Positions 7,711-17,298 of a DNA stretch of 39,519 bases are shown piece after piece. Every line of letters begins with the position of its first letter. The stretch's first letter is position 1. Source of the DNA: Stentor coeruleus (lineage: Eukaryota; Ciliophora; Heterotrichea; Heterotrichida; Stentoridae); the NCBI GenBank assembly GCA_001970955.1, contig MPUH01000701.1, positions 1 through 39,519 of the forward strand, written 5' to 3'. A model generated the notes under the pieces. It saw only the letters and a list, made by a program, of their open reading frames with translations, made no database searches and was not told where the DNA came from. Position numbers and translations under genes: made by a program.

Positions 7711-9960
7711 TTAATTACAGCTTAAAAGCTGACAAAAAAGCTTGTTTACAAGCATTGTATACCTTTCTTTACATTCCGCATGGCTGTTAGTAATTTCTTT
7801 AAAAGCCCACAAACATTTCTGAGGGTCATCAAAAACTATTTCAAATACATCATTTGGCCTTTTTGTAAAAATCACTAGCCTTCTTGGATCAGCTCTATCA
7901 GTTATCACGTCAATATTCAAGTGACATTCGACATATTTAACACAAATATATTTCATATCATAATTCCCATTATTTTGAACTTTAGTGTCAGGGATAACTA
8001 ATAGAAAGAAATCAGGGTCGCTAATAAAATACATGTTTTGGTCATTTTTATTGAGTTTTGCTGTGCATTTTGCATAGTTTTTATTACTGTTATGATAAGA
8101 TTTATGCTTTTCCCAAGAGCAAGCATTAGACATAAGATATAGAGGGTATTTTTCTAAAGGAAAAATCGTTTTGTTTTTGTCTAGGGAGAGTTTTAGTGAC
8201 CATAATGAGTAGAATCTTTGGGTGTTGCATCTAAGTGTTTCAATATCATCTTTTGGTAATCTTTGATATAAAGGGATTTGTGAGACTTCTGAGTTATCAG
8301 GAAGAAGTAAATTTATTGTGCTTTGGATTTTGTTTTCACTTAAATTGATTTTCTTCCACTCATCTTCAAAAACCTCAAAAAAAACATCATAATCCGAACT
8401 GTCTACTAAAAAAATCTTCAACGACTCAACAGCATAACCAAAAGCTTTACTCAACATCTTCCTATGTTTATCACTTAAACACCTATTAAGTTCCGGAGAA
8501 TAACTAAGTGCCATAACAGCTCTACAAGCAATTTGGAAATGAAAAACTTTTAAAGGTTTTTTCCACAACAACAATCTTAAAATCTGTTTCAAAATATTTT
8601 TATTCGACCGATTTTCATTAATAACATTGTGAATAGAATTTTTGGTTTTATTTTTTTCAAAACTCATAATCCCAGATTCTTGTAATAAACTAGAACTTAT
8701 AGTAGGACAAGTAACTATAGAATTAATAAGCATAAGTGTAACACATATCAACTCACAATTTTGAGATTTTATATATCCAAAAAGTATATCTGGTATTGGG
8801 TTATCAACAAGTTCACCTACTATAGCAAACCCATCTAAATAGTCTAAAAAACTCATCACAACATCTAAAAGTCCATCATCTGGATGAAGGTTTTGTGAAG
8901 GGACTTCATTTAATAATAGCAACAAGCAAGAAGGGATTTTTCTTATCAATAACCCTAAAACAAGAGAATTTACTATATGAGGATGCTTGACAACTCTAAC
9001 AATTTCACTCAAAAAAACCTCTGCCAAAAGTATTGATAGACAAAATGGACCTTTTGACTCTTCTAATAAACTACCTATTGCCACGGGGTAAATCAAATTT
9101 TTCAATAGTAAATTAGTCAAAACATCTTCAAATTCATGAATCTGCAAATCATAAATATCATGTATATAATACAAGTCCTCAAAAATTACAGCCAAAGTTT
9201 TCTCTACTTTACTATTGTTTTTTTTAAAAATATACTTACTGCACTGGGAAAGCTTTTCTCCAATTGATGCTACAAAACAATTGAAGAAACCTGACTGGAC
9301 GATATAATTTTTTATATTTTTTGGCTTCACTGTTTAGTTTTTACATTTGAAAATATTCAAAATCACTGTTCTGGCAGCTGTTTTTATCATAGCTTCATGG
9401 TAATTCATAAATATCATAGTCCCAGTCAGTAATGCAAAACTATTATTCGCTAAATACTCAGAAAGCATCTCTGCTTTAAGGTTGACAGCAAAAGCTTTAA
9501 GCATACTTATATAGTTTTCAACAATTCCTTCATCAGAAAAATCATACGAATAGCTTACAATATCTCTATAAAAAAGTGTGTTTAATAAGTACTCTGATTA
9601 AAGAATACTTTTACATTTCTCTGAAGATAGATTTAAGATTAAAAGGGTAGCACTTTGTATCAATTGAATATGTACTTCTTGAAGTTTAGAATCAATAAGA
9701 ATAGTCCAAAAAAGTCGGAGAAGATTTGTATCAACTGTATAGCTAAGTAGAAAAGACCGGAAAAAATCTCCTTGGTTCTGCTCGCTCCATATAAGCTGTT
9801 CAGATATAGCTCTAATATTTTCAATAGCTTGATCTTTATTATGAGGGGTAATTGGTAGAAGATTTAGAAGTTCGGTATGAAGTGAGCTAGTTGTATATTA
9901 CGAAAAGCCTTCTATTGTATGCCGAGGTTTATTTCCTAAAATCCTGGCAATAAAAATCAT
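7711..9960 (-). CDS. CLEC16A: CLEC16A/Ema homologue (FPL domain), four exons
   Basis: Only the last exon appears as a long ORF. Three in-frame TAA stops upstream are removed by 15-nt introns (9887-9901, 9594-9608, 9330-9344), giving a 734-residue protein that starts at the ATG at 9960 (MIFIARILG), after an in-frame upstream TAG. The restored N-terminus has the FPL-domain landmarks of CLEC16A: the SEQLIWSEQNQ segment (about 48-58, family EILIWGDQN), YDFSDEGIVENYISMLKAF (129-147, family FDFSDEEIMAYYISFLK), and later the DLYYIHDIYDLQIHEFEDVL region. CLEC16A/Ema proteins act at endosomes in autophagy, mitophagy and lysosome maturation in animals; the same role here is inference. It follows the S28 peptidase gene by 50 bp on the same strand. 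Confidence 0.9.
9330..9344 (-). other. 15-nt intron 3 of CLEC16A-like gene
   Basis: Sense sequence gtaaaaactaaacag: GTA start, A at position 10, CAG end. It contains an in-frame TAA; removal gives NIFKLKPKNIKNY in frame. Confidence 0.9.
9594..9608 (-). other. 15-nt intron 2 of CLEC16A-like gene
   Basis: Sense sequence gtattctttaatcag, with in-frame TAA. Removal joins EKCK to KYLLNTLFYRDI. Confidence 0.9.
9887..9901 (-). other. 15-nt intron 1 of CLEC16A-like gene
   Basis: Sense sequence gtaatatacaactag, with in-frame TAA. Removal joins HTIEGFS to SLHTELLNLL, matching the conserved N-terminal arrangement of the family. Confidence 0.9.
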
Positions 9961-10010
9961 ATTTAATTGCAGAAAAACTATGAAATCCAACTAAAGTTTT
10001 TTATTTCTAA

Positions 10011-11402
10011 CTATCCACTCCACCCAATCCATTGTTCAATAAGACTTTGTTCACTGTTTCTAGCATTAATAACAGACTGTGGATCATTACGATTTGGTCT
10101 TCTTAAATCTAAAAGATGTGCTCCTCCATTAATCCTAATAACTCTTACATTGTTGTTAGGTGCTTCTTTCAAACACCCAGTTTGCCAAGGATCTTCTGAA
10201 CCCCAAGAAAACACAACATTTGATAGATTTTTCAGGGAATTAACATAAAATGGTGTAAAGCCATAATTTATAGGATACCATTCTGGGTTTGGGTAAACGC
10301 CATATGTTTGATAGCAACTAGCATTGAAACTAACAAAATCGTAAGGCCTTGATGGGAACATGTCGTATGGAACTCCATATGAACCTTCTGGAATCATGAG
10401 CTCAGTGCAAATTTGGTATCCCCAAGAAAGCATAGCTTGATTTGTAGAGTTATCCCAAGGATTATAACATGAAGCAGTTCCAGTGCTATTATAAACCAAA
10501 GCTGCAACCTTAGCTAATCCTTGTAAAGTTCTCCACATATTCTTAACCGGAGTACTATAAACTCCAATAATAGAGCAACTAACATTAACAGGAAAAGCTG
10601 GTAAATACCCCATAACCTGTGCAGGGTAAGGATAATTATACTGAGCCATAGTCTCAAGAGCATTACTAATCCAATCTTCTAAAGCTAATACCTGAGAACT
10701 TGAAGTAATCGGTGTACAAGTCTGGAATATAGAACTAAGTCCATTCCAAGTATATGAGTTTTGGGCAAAATTATCTAATATATTAAACCCATCATTGATA
10801 TTAAAAGCACAATTAGGATATACATCAAAATAATCTTGTGTAGTCTGATACATAATCCCTATACCTTCTTTATCAAGATATTCAAGAACAGGTCCTGAAC
10901 TAGCTATAGCTCCATCAATAAGATGAGGGAATTTTATACGGAAATACGCAGAAAGCATACCACCATATGAGCCACCAAAGACTACGACAGGAGTAGATTC
11001 ACTTGGTTTAAGCTGCATGATGATCTGAGCATAATCTAAAAGAGCTTGATCAGTATTTAAATAAGCATAGTTTAATGGGTTTGGTATAGAATCTCCATAA
11101 TATCTATGTTCGATAAAAGCTACTGTAGCATTATAGTATGGACCTAATGTATATACAAGCCAACCAGCTATATAAAAAAAATCTTCAATTGGTCCTTCAT
11201 TTCCTGTATATACAAATAAAGGTCCGTTTGGATCACCGATATGTAATAAGGTTTTAATACTGATAAGCCCTGGGTCACCGTTTATATGATCGAGAGGTAC
11301 AGTGAAATGCTCTATAAAGTACCCAGCTTGTAAATAAAGCATTTCTTCAGGTTGATTAGCAGTACAGAATGCTCTTAAGAAAACTATAGCCGGCCAAATC
11401 AT
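10011..11402 (-). CDS. serine carboxypeptidase, family S28 (PRCP/DPP7-like)
   Basis: A 463-residue secreted or lysosomal peptidase. Family S28 enzymes remove residues next to proline (Pro-X carboxypeptidase, dipeptidyl peptidase II). The N-terminus MIWPAIVFLRAFCTA is a signal peptide. The substrate-side motif GPLFVYTGNEG (60-70) and EHRYYGDS (98-105) are diagnostic. The catalytic triad is visible: Ser145 in GGSYGGM, Asp404 in GSEDPW and His429 in GGAHLLDLR. Several N-x-S/T sites (NATV, NVSC, NSTG, NASC, NLS) and many cysteines fit a glycosylated luminal protein. Length is typical for the family and all key residues are present, so it is probably active. It lies in a minus-strand series between the ARB2A-like and CLEC16A-like genes. 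Confidence 0.95.
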   Translation of the reverse strand: MIWPAIVFLRAFCTANQPEEMLYLQAGYFIEHFTVPLDHINGDPGLISIKTLLHIGDPNGPLFVYTGNEGPIEDFFYIAGWLVYTLGPYYNATVAFIEHRYYGDSIPNPLNYAYLNTDQALLDYAQIIMQLKPSESTPVVVFGGSYGGMLSAYFRIKFPHLIDGAIASSGPVLEYLDKEGIGIMYQTTQDYFDVYPNCAFNINDGFNILDNFAQNSYTWNGLSSIFQTCTPITSSSQVLALEDWISNALETMAQYNYPYPAQVMGYLPAFPVNVSCSIIGVYSTPVKNMWRTLQGLAKVAALVYNSTGTASCYNPWDNSTNQAMLSWGYQICTELMIPEGSYGVPYDMFPSRPYDFVSFNASCYQTYGVYPNPEWYPINYGFTPFYVNSLKNLSNVVFSWGSEDPWQTGCLKEAPNNNVRVIRINGGAHLLDLRRPNRNDPQSVINARNSEQSLIEQWIGWSG

Positions 11403-11623
11403 TTATTTCACCAATAAATGGTTTTTTTTTATATTTTATTTTATATAATATTGGATTGTGTATTAATTGTGGTATTAGGATTTACTTGTTGAGTATTCGT
11501 TTTGAATGTATCTTTCTTATTGTATTATGATAATTTTCAGACTTATATAAGTATTATAAAGATTTTAATATATCAATATAATAGTTATGGTTAATATAGG
11601 TATAAATGATTATTATTTTCATA

Positions 11624-12817
11624 TTAAGGCGATTGGAAGAACGGGAAGATATAAGGAAATGCATAGCCTGATGTATACTCATGTTTATTATGCCCAGCCG
11701 AGTACTCGTCAATATCATTACAACTATTAAGTTTCTCATTCCCAGGTTTTTTCGATGCCCTCCAATGCCTGGCGATTTTTTTCATAAAAATGCATTTTTC
11801 TCTACTGAGTTTTTCACTAGTAATCACCGCATCAGTATAAGCAATTTTCTTAACCCTAGTCTTAAACTCTTGCCAATGCCCATTAACCCAATGTTGTACT
11901 GAATGACCTCCACAAGAATGTGCAACTAAATATAATCCCCCAATAGTAGTACTTATAAATTTCTCCCATACATATTCTCCATGTTCACTTCTGCTAGAAT
12001 TCAAAGGTATAAGTGTTTTAGTTGCTGGATCTTTAGTAAAATTTGGGTTTAAAATTAGTATATCATATTGTTCTTCAAGTCCTTTTTCTATAAAAGGTAA
12101 CATACTTCCTGTTTCTAAAGATTCGTTTATACATACAGATCTAGACCAAATTCCAGCGCGGACTTGTCCAGCGCCTTGTATAAGTATGAGTTTTTTATTA
12201 GAAGATGTACTCCAATTTGGTGAGATAAAAATGTTACAACGTGGGCCTTGAGAGTATTTTTCTTCAGTTGGAAGCCAGATTTCTGATAGTTTGTATTTGG
12301 ATGTAAGTGTGGTTTGGATATCGAGGATTAGTGATAAAGCAAGTTCTTCGTAGACTGATTGGGAGACGAGTTTTTTTGGATTTTTTGGGTTTTTAGGGTT
12401 TTCTTTGGTTGCTTGATTAGGTTTTATGGATTTAGTTTCTTCTTGGTAAAGGGTTTTAGGGTCGGTGATAGGGTTTTGGGATTTGGGTTTGGCTGATTTT
12501 TGCTTTTGATTTACGAATATAGCAAAATTTGAAGGCTGGTAGATTTTTCTTACTGGCTCAGGAAAGTCAGGCTCCTGGGAAGAGCTAATGATCTTGCCAG
12601 TCAAATTCCTTGTAGGGATATGCTTGGGTATATTAACAGAGTTTTTTATTTGCATATTAGCATTAGTTCTACCTTTTATCGCTTCCCCACTACCCCTTAA
12701 CCCTTTAGATTCTTCTTTCCTCACTTTTTTGTCCTCTTCAACAACTTTCATATGTATTTTATTGTCCTGACCTTTTCTTATACGATCATTAAAATTCTTG
12801 CTTGTTTTTTTGTCCAT
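11624..12817 (-). CDS. ARB2A/FAM172-like protein (Arb2 domain)
   Basis: A 397-residue protein. I use the ATG at 12817 (MDKKTSKNFNDR); an in-frame GTG further up is not a plausible eukaryotic start. Residues 1-160 are basic, Lys/Pro-rich and probably disordered. The C-terminal half is an Arb2-type alpha/beta-hydrolase-like domain closest to animal FAM172A/ARB2A: LILIQGAGQVRAGIWSRS, LETGSMLPFIEKGLEEQYD, LNPNF, GEYVWEKFI, VAHSCGGHSVQ (nucleophile-elbow-like Ser), TDAV, and the terminal SAGHNKHEYTSGYAFPYIF block, which matches the SAGTxxHExTSxxxFPxIF end of FAM172A. The animal protein links Argonaute, chromatin and splicing; a nuclear or small-RNA role here is inference. Spaced 76 bp from the eIF2-beta gene upstream. 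Confidence 0.85.
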   Translation of the reverse strand: MDKKTSKNFNDRIRKGQDNKIHMKVVEEDKKVRKEESKGLRGSGEAIKGRTNANMQIKNSVNIPKHIPTRNLTGKIISSSQEPDFPEPVRKIYQPSNFAIFVNQKQKSAKPKSQNPITDPKTLYQEETKSIKPNQATKENPKNPKNPKKLVSQSVYEELALSLILDIQTTLTSKYKLSEIWLPTEEKYSQGPRCNIFISPNWSTSSNKKLILIQGAGQVRAGIWSRSVCINESLETGSMLPFIEKGLEEQYDILILNPNFTKDPATKTLIPLNSSRSEHGEYVWEKFISTTIGGLYLVAHSCGGHSVQHWVNGHWQEFKTRVKKIAYTDAVITSEKLSREKCIFMKKIARHWRASKKPGNEKLNSCNDIDEYSAGHNKHEYTSGYAFPYIFPFFQSP

Positions 12818-12893
12818 TATCACATACCTACATTATCTATTCTTAACACCTATCTAAACCCTTAGTATCTAAAACTTCCTATTACCCTAACTA

Positions 12894-13478
12894 TTATTCT
12901 CTAGCTTTAGTCCTATCAGCTTTAGACATATGATGATATCCTTCTTTAATTGGTTGAACACTTCTCGTACATCCACATCTCTTACAAGTCATTGTGTACA
13001 TTCTGATACTAGAATCTTTTACCAAAACAGTCTCTATGCTTTTACACATCTGACACATTACATATTCTGTTATATACTTTTTCAATAATGATTCAATCTG
13101 TTTCTCTGAATGTCTTCCTTTTAATATCAATTGAGTTTCTCTAGCAATACTTCCATCTGTTCCTAATTCCATCAATATAAATTTAGATAAATGATCAGCT
13201 GGTCTATCTAAATTATCGCATATGTCTTGAAAATTAACCCAACATGTTTTCTTTGTCCCTTCTCTAACAACTTCAGGCTGTTTTACAACACATCTTTGTT
13301 GCTTTTCTGTGACACCACTTTTGTTTTTCTTGAGAAGTTCAAAAACTTTATTGATCATTATTTCGTATTGGGCATCAGAGTCTTGAGGAGCTGGTTCATT
13401 CTTAACAGCGTCCTGTGTAGATTTCGCTGCTCCTTTTTTCTTCTTTTTCATCCCGGAGAAATCGATTTTTTCTTCCAT
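12894..13478 (-). CDS. EIF2S2: translation initiation factor eIF2 subunit beta
   Basis: A 194-residue protein starting MEEKIDFSGMKKKKKG. eIF2-beta is part of the ternary complex that brings initiator tRNA to the 40S subunit and binds eIF5 and eIF2B. It has one lysine box (K11-K15) instead of the three of yeast and mammals, the central DHLSKFILMELGTDGS helix-turn region, and the C-terminal C2-C2 zinc ribbon with Cys142/Cys145 and Cys165/Cys168, ending in the family's YHHMSKADRTKARE-like tail. It is shorter than the 330-residue human protein, mainly because the N-terminal K-box region is reduced; this is common in protists. First gene of a four-gene minus-strand series. Confidence 0.96.
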   Translation of the reverse strand: MEEKIDFSGMKKKKKGAAKSTQDAVKNEPAPQDSDAQYEIMINKVFELLKKNKSGVTEKQQRCVVKQPEVVREGTKKTCWVNFQDICDNLDRPADHLSKFILMELGTDGSIARETQLILKGRHSEKQIESLLKKYITEYVMCQMCKSIETVLVKDSSIRMYTMTCKRCGCTRSVQPIKEGYHHMSKADRTKARE

Positions 13479-14438
13479 TTTATAGTTTGAGTTATGGGAT
13501 GAGAGAGATTATGAGAAGATTTTGGAGGAAAAGGAAAATTGTGTATTGAAAGTTTTTTTTTTAATGTTTATGTATGGAATTTGATGTTTTTTTTTTTTGT
13601 GTAATAAGTTTAGGAATTGTTGGGATTATTATTAGGGTAAATGGTTAGTGTATTAAATGCTAAGATTATGGTTGGGAAATACTAGTTTGATTATGATTGA
13701 AGAGTTTTTCAGTGGTATATTGAAAATGTTGTATTTTTGTGGATTCTATTGTTTAAATATATGTAAAATTTGTAGTATATAAATATTCAAGTAAAGTTTA
13801 TTATTGTATAAGCTGAAATTACAAAATCTAAACCAAAAGTTATAAAATATAAAGTATTGTATTATTAATACACAATAAAAGATTGTGATTTATTTTAAAA
13901 ATGCACGCCACCAACTTGTTGTAAAAATATTTTTAGCAAAAACCTTTTGCCTAAGCTGCAAATATTCTTAATTTCCTTACATATTTTTATTCAATAAATT
14001 TCTATCGATTATTCCTATATTAATTAATAATCCTAATGCTTTCATCAAAAAATAAACTATTTTTTTTAATGATAAAGCTTATCAATTCAATAGCACCATC
14101 TATCATTAAAGTAATTCTTCTAAAATCAAAGCCAAAAATATTATATATATTTTTAACCTGTCTTATAAACCACTTTACCCTTTACTATCTTAAAATTTAT
14201 ATACTTAAGACTATTCATAGGTTAAAACATATGAAATTCTTAATAATTCCTATAATATTTGGCTTTTTATGATATTATTATCAATACAATTTATGAATAT
14301 TACAATTGTAAGTGTTTGATTAGAAAAAAATACTATTAATAATTATATCAAAATATTTCCAACTGAAATTTAAGTACTAATTTACTAATAGTTAAATATA
14401 TATGAAAAATGATATCCACAATATAATACAATATAATT
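13479..14438. promoter_or_regulatory. divergent intergenic region, 960 bp
   Basis: Between eIF2-beta (minus) and the RING-CH gene (plus). The + strand is G-rich to about 13750 and G-poor from about 13800, again a skew flip. A 78-codon frame at 14036-14272 is low-complexity Ile/Leu/Lys and is not considered a gene. No RNA gene seen. Confidence 0.45.
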
Positions 14439-14990
14439 ATGGGCAATTACTTATACATAAACAAAACAGGCAACTTTGAATCAATGGAAAAAATCTGCAG
14501 AATTTGTTTAGATAAAAGTGAAGAAAAGTTTATATCGCCGTGTCTTTGTAAAGGTACTTCAAAATACATTCATGAAGAATGTCTTAAACAATGGCTACGA
14601 CAAAAAAGTGAAAAAATTCTCGGCTCCCAATGCGAAGTTTGTCATCATTCTTATTCTATCAAAATCAATCACTCAATACATCTGAAATTTCTCTACAGTA
14701 ATACACTCTGTGCAATAATATTCTTATTATCATTAGCCCTCTTAATAGTTACAAGCCTTGTATTATTTCCTTTGTTATATCCAAAACTTTTCCCTTACTC
14801 TACAACAATAAGGGCAATTTTAATGATAGTCTCATTGTTTTTGTTGATTTTTAGCATGATAATGACAACTTTATCCCTTAAAAGAGTTTGTAATATTAAT
14901 GATATTTACACTTGGGAGATTGAAGAATATAAAGAACAAAAGGCAAGAAGCGATTCTGTCCATAAACTTACAGACTTAACTTTAAGTTAA
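14439..14990 (+). CDS. RING-CH (MARCH-type) membrane E3 ubiquitin ligase
   Basis: A 183-residue protein. A RING-CH (C4HC3) zinc finger occupies residues 20-68: Cys20, Cys23, Cys35, Cys37, His45, Cys48, Cys65, Cys68, with the CLCKGT and HEECLKQWL signatures of the family. Two membrane helices follow at about 85-112 (TLCAIIFLLSLALLIVTSLVLF) and 123-147, then a charged cytosolic tail. MARCH ligases ubiquitinate membrane cargo in endosomes and the secretory pathway. The start MGNYLYINK also fits an N-myristoylation site; a second Met at 16 is possible. The size and topology are those of small MARCH2/3-like proteins. Targets cannot be read from sequence. Confidence 0.93.
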   Translation: MGNYLYINKTGNFESMEKICRICLDKSEEKFISPCLCKGTSKYIHEECLKQWLRQKSEKILGSQCEVCHHSYSIKINHSIHLKFLYSNTLCAIIFLLSLALLIVTSLVLFPLLYPKLFPYSTTIRAILMIVSLFLLIFSMIMTTLSLKRVCNINDIYTWEIEEYKEQKARSDSVHKLTDLTLS

Positions 14991-16114
14991 TTTCAAGTAA
15001 ATATGAGTGAAGTTTTATTATAAGAAATATCGATAGGATTATGGGATAATTTTAGGGTTTATAATGGTTATTTGAGGTTTTCCAGTTGGGTTGAGTTAGT
15101 AGAGTGGATTCCTCATTAAAATACTGATTTATATTGAGAATATAAGGAATTTTAATTTGATATTAAATTGATATTTGCTAGCTGGTATTTATTTTTTTTG
15201 CTTATGTAAAGGGATAAATTTTTATCTTTGGATTTAAGAATTGTTAGGCTTCTTAGGGAGTAAAAAATATTTTGATGATAAAGATTGATGATATAAAGCC
15301 TTGATTTACCTGTAGTATAATGCCTAATCTACCAGAGAATCTTATGTCATTTTGAGGCGAAGCGTATTAGGATTTTTACTATTAAGAAGATTGTTATATA
15401 GTGTAATTATTTGTTTATAGTATTATATTAGTAATAAGCTAAGAGAAAAAAAGTGAATAGGAACTGAAAGGAAGTTCGAAGATATTTTACTTGTGTATCT
15501 TGAGTAAACTTAGGTTTTTTATATTAGTATAACTGTGAAGAAGCTATTAAAACTATGTTTGTCTTTTGGTACTGATAGAAGAACTGTAAGAATATTAAGA
15601 AAGTATGGTTTTTATATGAAGTTATATTTATAATAGTTTTATGATTAATATACCATTATAATTAAAGGAAAAATAAGCTAGGATTTAATATTATAAGCTT
15701 GATACTTTAAGTTAAACTAATAAATAATTGCTTTAAAATAAGGATTTTAATGTAAATGGCTTATAAGTAATATGCTTTAGACTTCAAAGACTAAAGCCTG
15801 AAATTTTAGAGCNTGTAAATGGCTTATAAGTAATATGCTTTAGACTTCAAAGACTAAAGCCTGAAATTTTAGAGCATACAAAGAAAATTATGTTATTTTT
15901 TTTTTGATAAATTTAGGTTTAGAATCTGCGTAATGATATTTTGAAGTTATTAGGCAGAAAATTCAATTTTTTTTTTATTCAATATGATATACATATAAGA
16001 ATTTTAAGAGTATTTTAGTTAATAATATATAATAAAACAATATTAGATATCATGAAAAACAGGTATTTAATATTTTCAATAAGGTTAATAAGTTTTTAAT
16101 TAGCTGCATATATT
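14991..16114. other. 1.12-kb intergenic region, no gene recognised
   Basis: Between two plus-strand genes. Strongly G-over-C on the + strand in the left part, typical of a plus-strand 3' flank here. It contains a 62-bp duplication around an N (15751-15875). I found no intact ORF, RNA gene or clear pseudogene; the arrestin gene's promoter must lie at the right end, which unlike other 5' flanks is not obviously G-poor. Confidence 0.4.
15751..15875. repeat. 62-bp duplication flanking a single N
   Basis: Positions 15751-15812 and 15814-15875 are identical with one N at 15813. Same structure as the duplications at 3011 and 29941; best read as an unmerged contig overlap. Confidence 0.95.
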
Positions 16115-17149
16115 ATGGGACAAGAAACATCTAAATACAATATTCAGGGTGGAATCCATGTTCATTTAGATAACTTTTCAACAACTTTTGGTGAAGAAGT
16201 AAATGGGACAATTTACATTCACTTAGAAAAAGAAATAGGCCCTTCGACTCTACTTTTTGAGTTCAAAGGAAAGGAAATATCAAGTTGGAGTGAAAGTCGA
16301 AGTAATTACGGCTCGAGGAGACATAAGAGTAAAGTAGTTCATTACAAGGAAACAAAAAATATTTTTTCTTTTGAGAAAGAAATACATAGATTTGAAGACA
16401 GGATATCAATTGGGAATTTTTCTGTTCCTTTTACATTTAAACTTCCATCATCAGGTCCTGGTTCATTAAACTACAACTACTACGACACAAATGGGATTAT
16501 CCAATACAAAATAGTTGCCAAACTTCTCGGAAGTGCTGGAGAAAACTACAAAGGTTGGGCAAAAATCGATTTATCCGAGCCGAGCGTTATTCCAAACAAA
16601 GACGAATCCTCAAGTTCTGAAGGTCGAATTTCAAGTTGGTGTTGTGTAGACAAAGGTAATTGTAAAATCAACGTCACTCATCCAGAAAGTATATTTACTC
16701 GAACATCTAGACCAAGATTTACAATAGACGTTGATGCAACAAATTCAAAAATCGACATAACAGAAGTTTATGCAAAACTTGTTGGGATTTTAAGCTTAAA
16801 AGCTAATGATAATAGAGATTTAATAGCAAAAGATATAGTCCGTGAGACAAATACTATAAGAATTCCTGCTGGTGGAGTGATGAATGGAATTGTTATAGAT
16901 TTAGACTTGAATAAACAAGATGATTCAACTAGGGAATTATTTACTAGTAAAGGGAAATTAGTTGAGTGTGTTTTTCATGTTGAGATTGGAACTGACCTTG
17001 ATGGGTGGTTTACATGTTGTGGGAATAATCCAAATATCAATTATGCAGTGTCTGTTATTCCGGAAAAAATTAATATGAATAAACCCCCAAAACCACCTAA
17101 TGGTTGGAATCCGAATATTTTTGAACATATTTATTTAGCTTATCAGTAA
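16115..17149 (+). CDS. arrestin-fold protein (ARRDC/Vps26-like)
   Basis: A 344-residue protein beginning MGQETSKYN, a good N-myristoylation site. The N-terminal arrestin domain (about 12-155) shows the family pattern: VHLDNFSTTFGEEVNGTIYI at the first strands, LLFEFKGKE, FEDRISIGNFSVPFTFKLP and then PGSLNYNYYDTNGIIQYKIVAKL, corresponding to the P-x-S-x-x-Y..I.Y.V signature of alpha-arrestins. A Cys-rich junction (SSWCCVDKGNC) leads into the C-terminal arrestin domain (about 180-320). Alpha-arrestins act as adaptors, often linking membrane cargo to ubiquitin ligases. No PPxY motif is seen, so adaptor function via HECT ligases is uncertain. The RING-CH ligase gene is the next one upstream, but 1.1 kb away. 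Confidence 0.85.
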   Translation: MGQETSKYNIQGGIHVHLDNFSTTFGEEVNGTIYIHLEKEIGPSTLLFEFKGKEISSWSESRSNYGSRRHKSKVVHYKETKNIFSFEKEIHRFEDRISIGNFSVPFTFKLPSSGPGSLNYNYYDTNGIIQYKIVAKLLGSAGENYKGWAKIDLSEPSVIPNKDESSSSEGRISSWCCVDKGNCKINVTHPESIFTRTSRPRFTIDVDATNSKIDITEVYAKLVGILSLKANDNRDLIAKDIVRETNTIRIPAGGVMNGIVIDLDLNKQDDSTRELFTSKGKLVECVFHVEIGTDLDGWFTCCGNNPNINYAVSVIPEKINMNKPPKPPNGWNPNIFEHIYLAYQ

Positions 17150-17298
17150 TCTTAGATTTTTTTAATGATTAGAATTTGGTAATACGGTAGGAGGGTGATT
17201 TTAGTTTTACAATATGAATATAGATGATTGAAGGAAATTTTGGATTACTTAGAGATTTTAATGTGGAATATTAATCAAAATATATTAAATATATAAAA

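Noticed and set aside
11554..11739. Minus-strand 61-codon ORF
   Set aside because: Overlaps the end of the ARB2A-like gene in another frame; hydrophobic and AT-rich, likely chance.
14036..14272. 78-codon plus-strand ORF
   Set aside because: Low-complexity Ile/Leu/Lys composition in AT-rich intergenic DNA, no motif; likely chance.
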